Positions 31,723 to 36,480 of a stretch of 36,480 nucleotides of DNA are shown here, in pieces; the first letter of the stretch is position 1; every line of letters starts with the position of its first letter. Location: the IMG/VR virus record IMGVR_UViG_3300030012_003002, positions 1-36,480 of that record. One strand, given 5' to 3'. The notes beneath the pieces were generated by a model. The model was not told the origin of the DNA, did no database searches, and saw nothing but the letters and a program-made list of their open reading frames with translations. The stretch comes from a virus. A program made the position numbers and the translations under genes.

Positions 31723-31932
31723 ATGACCGTAACGACTAATGACCGTGGACAGCAAAATCTTTTTGCCAGAGAACCACGCATGTATATCGATCAAACTGCG
31801 GCGGAACGTTACGGTTATGAGACCTATGCAGAACGTTCGGAAAAACTGAACGGTCGCACAGCAATGGTTGGTTTTGTCTTTGGAGTGCTGTCTTATGCAC
31901 TTACAGGGAACCTCTTCTTCGGTCTCGTCTGA
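31723..31932 (+). CDS. hli: high-light-inducible protein (Hli)
   Basis: A 69-residue thylakoid protein. The C-terminal half holds the chlorophyll-binding helix of the Hli/ELIP family, EKLNGRTAMVGF, followed by the hydrophobic stretch to about residue 66. The N-terminal half is soluble. Hli proteins bind chlorophyll and carotenoids and protect photosystem II under stress; cyanophages use them to keep photosynthesis going during infection. It has a perfect promoter directly upstream. Confidence 0.93.
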   Translation: MTVTTNDRGQQNLFAREPRMYIDQTAAERYGYETYAERSEKLNGRTAMVGFVFGVLSYALTGNLFFGLV

Positions 31933-31963
31933 AGTTGTATTTTATAAACATAGGAGTAAAACA

Positions 31964-32071
31964 ATGAACGAAAAGGCAGAACGCATTAACGGTTGGGCAG
32001 CTATGCTTGGTGTAGTTGCAGCAATGGGATCTTACGCAGCAACAGGACAACTTATTCCTGGTATTTGGTGA
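31964..32071 (+). CDS. hli: minimal Hli protein
   Basis: A 35-residue protein consisting only of the Hli helix: ERINGWAAMLG (about 6-16) and a hydrophobic tail. The Arg of the usual NGR motif is Trp here. An AGGAG site lies eight bases before the ATG at 31964; the longer open frame upstream is the shadow of the first hli gene. A near-late promoter TATAAACA is at 31943. Hli proteins bind chlorophyll as dimers, so a one-helix form is plausible. Confidence 0.8.
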   Translation: MNEKAERINGWAAMLGVVAAMGSYAATGQLIPGIW

Positions 32072-32136
32072 TGGGATTTATAGCAGTAGCAGTGCTGTTG
32101 CTAATCCCAATTGCCGCTGCAGCAAAAAAATCATGA
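32071..32136 (+). CDS. 21-residue hydrophobic peptide
   Basis: A tiny frame starting within the stop of the minimal hli gene (TGATG) and ending at TGA 32134: MGFIAVAVLLLIPIAAAA followed by KKS. It looks like a single membrane helix with a charged end. The tight overlaps on both sides are the main support for it being translated; it could still be chance. Confidence 0.4.
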   Translation: MGFIAVAVLLLIPIAAAAKKS

Positions 32137-32279
32137 CATATGATTGGACTATATTTCAAACACTTGTTTTTGTTATTACACCACTTTTTGTAATGCTTGC
32201 ACTGAGTGAGAATGAAGACGATGATGGTCCACCGGACGGAGGAGTGATGACACCAGCATTTGCACCATCACCCTCTTGA
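32133..32279 (+). CDS. small membrane protein
   Basis: A 48-residue protein with one membrane helix (about 6-25, TIFQTLVFVITPLFVMLALS) and an acidic, Gly/Pro-rich tail (ENEDDDGPPDGG). It starts at the ATG at 32133, overlapping the preceding tiny frame by four bases (ATGA). The tail-out topology resembles small photosystem- or oxidase-associated subunits, but nothing specific is recognisable. Confidence 0.55.
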   Translation: MTYDWTIFQTLVFVITPLFVMLALSENEDDDGPPDGGVMTPAFAPSPS

Positions 32280-32304
32280 CAAAAAATAAATAAATTAGTA
32301 TCAT
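32276..32304 (+). promoter_or_regulatory. sigma70-type promoter abutting a terminator
   Basis: TTGACA (32276-32281, perfect), exactly 17 bases, then TATCAT (32299-32304, 5 of 6). The terminator stem starts two bases later. The start site near 32311 lies in the stem, leaving a leader of about 19 bases before ATG 32330. AATAAATA (32285-32292) within the spacer resembles a late promoter. Confidence 0.6.
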
Positions 32305-32305
32305 T

Positions 32306-32328
32306 GGAGCACAACGTTGCTCCTTTTT
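32306..32328 (+). terminator. intrinsic terminator directly before an ATG
   Basis: A 6-bp stem GGAGCA/TGCTCC with a 6-base loop and five T (32324-32328). The next ATG begins at 32330. It would end the hli transcript. Confidence 0.75.
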
Positions 32329-32329
32329 A

Positions 32330-32683
32330 ATGCTCAGATTCATCAAAAATCTTTTTAAGAAACCCTCTGAAAAAGACATTGAATGTTCAGTTGATGAACA
32401 GATAGTTGATTGTAAAGAGTTGGATGATGATCCATACGTTGGTGTACCTGCTCCCATTTTAAATCCTGTGGATGAATGGTTTTCTTCTCCATATGGATGT
32501 CCTCCTGCTATTACTAAAAAGCAACAAGATTATATGGCACATGAAACTGAAATAAAAAAGGCAGAGGTACAAACCAATGAACCTGACAACATTCATCAAT
32601 TGATGTATGATATTGCAACTCAAAATTCTGCTACAACTTTGCAGATAGATCCTATTGGTGGTTCCGAAAATGTCTCTCGATGA
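32330..32683 (+). CDS. conserved phage protein of unknown function
   Basis: A 117-residue acidic protein with an amphipathic, basic N-terminal helix (MLRFIKNLFKK) and a proline-rich middle (YVGVPAPILNPVDEW). There is no membrane helix or catalytic motif. The start lies directly after the terminator T-tract with no Shine-Dalgarno sequence. It overlaps the next gene by 14 bases. Function unknown. Confidence 0.6.
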   Translation: MLRFIKNLFKKPSEKDIECSVDEQIVDCKELDDDPYVGVPAPILNPVDEWFSSPYGCPPAITKKQQDYMAHETEIKKAEVQTNEPDNIHQLMYDIATQNSATTLQIDPIGGSENVSR

Positions 32684-32891
32684 TTGGCGCTACGAAGACG
32701 CAAAAATGAAAGTACGTGAGCAAGCACTAAAAATCCTCTTCTCAAAATATGGAGGTCAAATGAATGGACCCACTCCTAAATATTCCAGTCAATCAATTTA
32801 TGAGTGTGCTCACGACTGGGTGTCGCAAGGCAATATGCACACTGCGGGAATTGTAAAATACTACGAGGCTTATTATGCAAAAAGTAATTAA
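32670..32891 (+). CDS. small soluble protein of unknown function
   Basis: A 73-residue protein (starts MSLDDWRYED, ends YYAKSN). A longer frame opens at 32655 but the ATG at 32670 fits the 14-base overlap better. It is helical, with conserved-looking Trp/Tyr residues. It overlaps the next gene by 17 bases. No function recognised. Confidence 0.58.
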   Translation: MSLDDWRYEDAKMKVREQALKILFSKYGGQMNGPTPKYSSQSIYECAHDWVSQGNMHTAGIVKYYEAYYAKSN

Positions 32892-33099
32892 TGTTTTGGC
32901 AGTTCTATCATTTGTAGGAACTGCAAGTATTATTGGTGGAGGAGCAGTTGTTTATCTTCGTCGTGATGCTATTGTTGAACAAGTAAAAGAAAACGTTGCT
33001 AAGGCAGCAACAGAGGCAATCGCTGGAGCACTTCCTGGAATGATGGATGCGGCCTTGCCTGAGCTTCCCTCTACAACCGGACCTGCATTACCTTTCTAA
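32875..33099 (+). CDS. small single-span membrane protein
   Basis: A 74-residue protein with an N-terminal membrane helix (about 5-28, INVLAVLSFVGTASIIGGGAVVYL), a charged amphipathic helix (RRDAIVEQVKENVAKAATEA) and a proline-rich tail ending PALPF. It is probably anchored in the inner or thylakoid membrane with the bulk on one side. Function unknown. The next gene begins one base after its stop. Confidence 0.58.
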   Translation: MQKVINVLAVLSFVGTASIIGGGAVVYLRRDAIVEQVKENVAKAATEAIAGALPGMMDAALPELPSTTGPALPF

Positions 33100-33100
33100 T

Positions 33101-33778
33101 ATGAAAAAAATTATTATGAGTTTGCTGGCAGCAGCATCAATTGCTGCTCCTGTGCTTGCTGACCCAATTAAAGAGGATGAATACTACAGTAATCATTCCA
33201 TGGGGTGCATGTTACTTCGAGAGTGTACCGATGGAGTCAAAAAGATCTCTAATCTTTTGGATATTTCTAGTGAGTATCCCAATACTGATGATTTTTATCC
33301 TGTTGCTGACGAATTCAACAGTATGCTTGTCGCCCTTAACCAGGTCGGAGTTAACGTGTTTTTAGCAGATGAAAAATATTTTCCTATTGGACATCGTGGA
33401 GTTTATCATACCGTTGGTAATAACTTCTTTCTGAATAAATCACATATGCGTCGTCCTGGTGTATTGATGTCAGTAATGCGTCATGAGGGATGGCATGCTG
33501 CTCAAGATTGTATGGCAGGAACCATTAACAATAGCATGATTGCTATTATCTTAAATGAAGAAGATGTTCCTGAGATTTGGCAGGAGATGGCAAGAAGAAC
33601 ATATGCATTTCAACCCTCTGCTATTCCTTGGGAGAAAGAAGCAACCTGGGCAGGTAAAACTGAGGGTATGACTATGAAAGCACTTCAGTCTTGTGCTGCT
33701 GGAACTATGTGGACTGACTACGATCCAACACCTATGACTCGTGAATGGTTGGTTGAAAACGGATACCTTTCTAAATAG
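33101..33778 (+). CDS. secreted protein with HExxH zinc motif
   Basis: A 225-residue protein with a signal peptide (1-20, cleavage after PVLA). Residues 128-132 are HEGWH, inside the helix VMRHEGWHAAQD, which matches the HExxH active site of zinc metallopeptidases. Cysteines at 36, 42 and 137 plus one near the C-terminus could form disulfides in the periplasm. The longer frame from 33047 is in the previous gene. It may cut a periplasmic or cell-wall target at lysis or during infection; no known family is recognised. Confidence 0.6.
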   Translation: MKKIIMSLLAAASIAAPVLADPIKEDEYYSNHSMGCMLLRECTDGVKKISNLLDISSEYPNTDDFYPVADEFNSMLVALNQVGVNVFLADEKYFPIGHRGVYHTVGNNFFLNKSHMRRPGVLMSVMRHEGWHAAQDCMAGTINNSMIAIILNEEDVPEIWQEMARRTYAFQPSAIPWEKEATWAGKTEGMTMKALQSCAAGTMWTDYDPTPMTREWLVENGYLSK

Positions 33779-33799
33779 AGTTGCCCTTGCTGGTGACTC

Positions 33800-34246
33800 A
33801 TGTCTGAAGAAGTAAAGAAGGAAGAACCTAAAAAGAAAGGTCCTCTTGGCAGACTGAAAGATAAAGTAGAGGATGCTGATGAGCAGTTAGCAGTCCTCAG
33901 CACTTTAGTAAGACTAGGTATTCTAGTTTGGTCTGGTGGTATTCTTACTCTTAATTATGTGACCATTCCTGGATTGCCACAACAGAAGATCGATCCAACT
34001 TTCATCGCCAGCGTCTTTACAGGCGTTTTAGCTACTTTTGGCGTACAGACGGCAAAGAAATCTAATGATGGCACTATGAAGATGAATGGTGCAAATGGTG
34101 CCGTGGCTACTGGTGGTGCTGCAATTACCAAAGCAGATCTTGAAAAACTTATTGCTGCTGCAAAGGAAACTGCACCTGCTCAAACAATTAGAGTCGAGCA
34201 AGGACCAATCAAAATTGTAACTGATCAACCTCCATACAAAATGTGA
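33800..34246 (+). CDS. membrane protein with two hydrophobic segments
   Basis: A 148-residue protein with a highly charged N-terminus (1-30), two hydrophobic helices (about 36-54 and 67-84), a Gly/Ala-rich linker and a mixed C-terminal tail. Charged end plus two helices is a common holin shape, but the tail is long and no lysozyme is adjacent. Function therefore open. Confidence 0.58.
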   Translation: MSEEVKKEEPKKKGPLGRLKDKVEDADEQLAVLSTLVRLGILVWSGGILTLNYVTIPGLPQQKIDPTFIASVFTGVLATFGVQTAKKSNDGTMKMNGANGAVATGGAAITKADLEKLIAAAKETAPAQTIRVEQGPIKIVTDQPPYKM

Positions 34247-34247
34247 C

Positions 34248-34832
34248 ATGAAAACAAAACCTTATCTCAAGTGGACTGCCATTAGTGTTGGTAGTGTAAT
34301 AGCAATCGCACACATTGGTGTGTTGGGACATTTAATCGGAAGACAATCCTATAGGACTGTTCAAGTCCCGACAATTAATATTCCTCGTGGCACCCCATAT
34401 TCCTCTTATAAAATTGAAGCAGGTAAGGATGGATATACAATTGAGTATAAGGCAAATGATCCTAAGGTATTAGAATCTCATAGATCATTAGATCTTGATA
34501 AGAATAAGACGGGATTCTTTGGTGGAGGATCAGAAAAAAGAACAGAATATCGTAGTGATGAATACACGATGGAGGGTGTGAGAAACATAGGAGGTGCCGC
34601 AGATTACGGCGAGGGAAAGAGTGCAAAAGACGTAGAGTGTATCGTGGCGGACGCTGGAGCACGGTCACAAGGTGCGATGGCGGGTAGTGCTGTTGCTTCA
34701 GGTGTTCTTGTCCCTGCAGTTGTCAACATTCCATATATCGGATGGTTGGCAGCAGGTTGGGCAGCACTATTTGGTCAAAATATCGGATCTGAAGTAGGAT
34801 CTCAGGTCAATTCTATCATTAGTGATTGCTGA
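34248..34832 (+). CDS. membrane protein with glycine-rich C-terminus
   Basis: A 194-residue protein with an N-terminal membrane anchor (about 8-30, WTAISVGSVIAIAHIGVLGHLIG) and a soluble middle rich in Lys/Asp. The glycine-zipper-like C-terminal region (GAMAGSAVASG, then GWLAAGWAALFGQNIGSEVG) resembles lipid-associated or pore-lining segments. It ends in Cys. It starts two bases after the preceding stop, so the two are probably cotranslated. Function unknown. Confidence 0.58.
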   Translation: MKTKPYLKWTAISVGSVIAIAHIGVLGHLIGRQSYRTVQVPTINIPRGTPYSSYKIEAGKDGYTIEYKANDPKVLESHRSLDLDKNKTGFFGGGSEKRTEYRSDEYTMEGVRNIGGAADYGEGKSAKDVECIVADAGARSQGAMAGSAVASGVLVPAVVNIPYIGWLAAGWAALFGQNIGSEVGSQVNSIISDC

Positions 34833-34889
34833 CATTTCTGTTTACACACTAAGCAAAACTTACTAGATAGTGTAGTTGCACGAACTTAT

Positions 34890-35213
34890 ATGAAGTTCTT
34901 TTTTGCACTTCTCACCACATTATTTCTTGCTGCTCCAGCATGGGCAGTAGACGTTCAAATGGGATCAAATGGTAATCTTGTGTTTGATCCTGCCGAAGTA
35001 ACCATATCTGCAGGTGAATCAGTTCATTTTATTAATAATATGCTTCCACCACATAATGTGATTGTGGAAGATCATCCAGAATTAAGTCATGATGCCTTAG
35101 CAATGTCACCAGGTGAAGACTTTGAAGTTGCTTTTACTAAGTCGGGCGATTATACTTACTACTGTGGCCCTCACAGAGGTGCGGGTATGATTGGTACGGT
35201 GCATGTTGAATGA
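34890..35213 (+). CDS. petE: plastocyanin
   Basis: A 107-residue copper protein that carries electrons from cytochrome b6f to photosystem I in the thylakoid lumen. It has a signal peptide (1-19, ending AWA). The type 1 copper ligands are all present: H55 (PPHN), C92 (YYCGPH), H95 and M100 (GAGMIG). It is a phage copy of a host gene. A weak promoter-like pair (TTTACA at 34841, then TAGATA after 17 bases) precedes it. Its end overlaps the small gene at 35203. Confidence 0.96.
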   Translation: MKFFFALLTTLFLAAPAWAVDVQMGSNGNLVFDPAEVTISAGESVHFINNMLPPHNVIVEDHPELSHDALAMSPGEDFEVAFTKSGDYTYYCGPHRGAGMIGTVHVE

Positions 35214-35343
35214 TAATGATCAAAGAGATTTACTAAAATCTCTTAGAGAAAGAATCAAACAACTTCGTATGTATGATGATATCCTAAATGATATCTCCGA
35301 TGATGATGAAGAACCAGAAGTCTTTATAGGAGACGGTATATGA
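35203..35343 (+). CDS. small acidic protein between petE and the oxidase
   Basis: A 46-residue frame (starts MLNDNDQRDL, ends EVFIGDGI). It begins inside the last codons of petE (11-base overlap) and ends in the start of the oxidase gene (ATGA). The first half is a basic amphipathic helix, the second a strongly acidic tail. The exact fit between two genes supports translation; its role is unknown. Confidence 0.55.
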   Translation: MLNDNDQRDLLKSLRERIKQLRMYDDILNDISDDDEEPEVFIGDGI

Positions 35344-35843
35344 AAAAACTCAATGAAGTTACTTTGAATATCACAGTAGCAATCATTGATTTCTTATATC
35401 AAGGCAGAGATTATCAAAGATTTTGGGTACTAGAAGAAATTGCTAGAGCACCCTACTTTGCTTTTCTTAGTGTGTTGCATTTAAGAGAATCTATGGGGCT
35501 ACGTGGTCCAGAACATCTCTATCTAATGGAGGAACATTTTGCTCAAACTCTTAACGAAACAGAACATCTGGAGTACATGGAATCTAGGGGCGGTAATGCT
35601 TATTGGGTGGATCGTGCTTTCGCCAGACACCTTGTACTTATCTACTATTGGGTCAATGTGGTTTATTATTGGTTGGCTCCTAGGTCTGCTTACCATCTCT
35701 CCTACGAAGTAGAGATTCATGCAGCACATACTTATGAGAAATTTTTGGAAACCAATAAAGACGATGAACGCATTGTAGAAATTATGAATGATGAAGTAGA
35801 ACATGCAAAAGAATTATTAAATGCAATGGAGTTAATTAACTGA
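35340..35843 (+). CDS. ptox: plastoquinol terminal oxidase
   Basis: A 167-residue diiron oxidase of the AOX/PTOX family. It would pass electrons from plastoquinol to oxygen and relieve an over-reduced electron chain. The four-helix ligand set is present: E32/E33 (LEEIARAPYF), E73 and H76 (NETEHLE), E125 (YEVEIHAAH), and E152 with H155 (DEVEHAKE). Cyanophages are known to carry this gene next to plastocyanin. It overlaps its neighbours at both ends (ATGA and TGATG). Confidence 0.94.
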   Translation: MKKLNEVTLNITVAIIDFLYQGRDYQRFWVLEEIARAPYFAFLSVLHLRESMGLRGPEHLYLMEEHFAQTLNETEHLEYMESRGGNAYWVDRAFARHLVLIYYWVNVVYYWLAPRSAYHLSYEVEIHAAHTYEKFLETNKDDERIVEIMNDEVEHAKELLNAMELIN

Positions 35844-36480
35844 TGAAAGTTGGAATTATCGGATTAGGAAGGATGGGTGAGGGTATGTCTCGCCGTATGA
35901 TGAAAGCAGGCATTGAAGTTTGGGGTTACAGACGTAACTACAAAAAAGCAGAAGAAGCATTTGAAAAAGGTTATGTGAGTGGAGTTACTACTAGCATTGA
36001 AAATCTTGTAACACAAGTGCATCATCAAGACACTCAAGTTGGTAAATGCCCTGGCATCTTTCAACTTGTCATCCCTGCAGAATTAGTTGAGGACACACTA
36101 AATGAGTTACTACCACTACTTGGCGACGGGGATATTATTATTGATCATGGCAATAGCAACTTTAAAGATTCTCGACGGAGAGCAGAGAGGCTTTCTAAGT
36201 ATGGTATCCAATATATTGACTGCGGTACTTCTGGTGGAGTTTACGGTCTGGAGCGTGGATACTGTCTTATGGTTGGTGGTGCAAGTGGAGCAGTATCTGT
36301 CTGTGCCCCCATTTTCAGGGCACTGGCACCTGGTATTGCCTCTGCACCCCGCACGGACCCTCACACAAACGCAACATCTGCTGAGTATGGTTGGTTACAC
36401 TGCGGTGGACCTGGTGCAGGACACTTTGTCAAAATGGTCCATAATGGTGTAGAATATGGAATCATGCAAGCGTATGCCGA
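35843..36480 (+). CDS. gnd: 6-phosphogluconate dehydrogenase, 5' part
   Basis: The first 212 codons of a gene that runs off the right edge. The N-terminus MKVGIIGLGRMGEGM holds the NADP Rossmann motif. Further on come IIIDHGNSNF, the substrate-site block YIDCGTSGGVYG, and PGAGHFVKMVHNG. The family catalyses oxidative decarboxylation of 6-phosphogluconate to ribulose-5-phosphate with NADPH formation. In cyanophages this feeds dNTP synthesis, matching the RNR genes in this window. The start overlaps the oxidase stop (TGATG). Confidence 0.95.
   Translation, partial: MKVGIIGLGRMGEGMSRRMMKAGIEVWGYRRNYKKAEEAFEKGYVSGVTTSIENLVTQVHHQDTQVGKCPGIFQLVIPAELVEDTLNELLPLLGDGDIIIDHGNSNFKDSRRRAERLSKYGIQYIDCGTSGGVYGLERGYCLMVGGASGAVSVCAPIFRALAPGIASAPRTDPHTNATSAEYGWLHCGGPGAGHFVKMVHNGVEYGIMQAYA

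Noticed and set aside
33800-34246. Calling this a holin
   Set aside because: Two hydrophobic helices alone are not enough, and no endolysin gene is nearby.
58-36364. Numerous open frames on the minus strand
   Set aside because: All lie antisense to well-supported + strand genes, have odd composition and show no motif or ribosome-binding site; they are shadows.
1-36480. CRISPR array, insertion sequence, integrase or attachment site
   Set aside because: No regularly spaced repeats, transposase, integrase or terminal repeats were seen; the tRNA genes are intact and not bordered by direct duplicates.

Overview
This window looks like part of the genome of a T4-like cyanophage (a myovirus of marine Synechococcus or Prochlorococcus). 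It carries a T4 gp61-type primase, a class Ia ribonucleotide reductase (nrdA/nrdB) and T4 late promoters (TATAAATA). It also carries the host-derived photosynthesis and carbon genes typical of these phages: two high-light-inducible (Hli) proteins, plastocyanin, plastoquinol terminal oxidase and 6-phosphogluconate dehydrogenase. Every convincing gene lies on the + strand and most overlap their neighbours. No transposon, integrase or CRISPR array was seen.

Layout. (1) 1-3242: small conserved phage genes, probably virion-associated, with a perfect late promoter at 1689. (2) 3229-7662: primase, nrdA and nrdB, with all catalytic residues present. (3) 7698-10533: short phage genes, including a GIY-YIG-like nuclease and an orphan Phd/YefM-like antitoxin, interleaved with six tRNA genes: Arg(TCT), Gly(TCC), Val(TAC), Pro(TGG), Ile(TAT) and Met(CAT). 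Five of the six read A-ending codons. (4) 10639-11006: one small gene, then a highly structured stretch ending in a strong terminator that is interlocked with a sigma70-type promoter. (5) 11007-30909: a 20 kb island of 25 tightly packed genes for nucleotide-sugar synthesis and glycosyl transfer. (6) 31042-36480: an outer-membrane-like barrel protein, the Hli pair, small membrane and secreted proteins, plastocyanin, plastoquinol oxidase, and the start of gnd, which runs off the right edge.

How the genes work together. RNR and the pentose-phosphate enzyme supply dNTPs and reducing power. The Hli, plastocyanin and oxidase genes would maintain or redirect photosynthetic electron flow during infection. 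The tRNAs fit translation of an AT-rich phage. The island encodes a GDP-mannose 3,5-epimerase, a split ADP-heptose synthase (HldC then HldA), HAD phosphatase-like proteins, a duplicated nucleotidyltransferase, three SDR enzymes, a cofactor-site His (RfbH-like) dehydratase, a ThDP enzyme and PanB. It also encodes glycosyltransferases of about seven families. I infer that it builds and attaches an unusual glycan to the host surface or to the virion. The adjacent RfbH-like, ThDP, PanB and SDR genes suggest a branched-chain deoxysugar, resembling yersiniose chemistry but with an extra one-carbon enzyme.

The most striking non-coding signal is the repeated interlocking of intrinsic terminators or hairpins with sigma70-like promoters directly in front of start codons (10948-11006, 31417-31471, 32276-32332, and more weakly 7670-7700).
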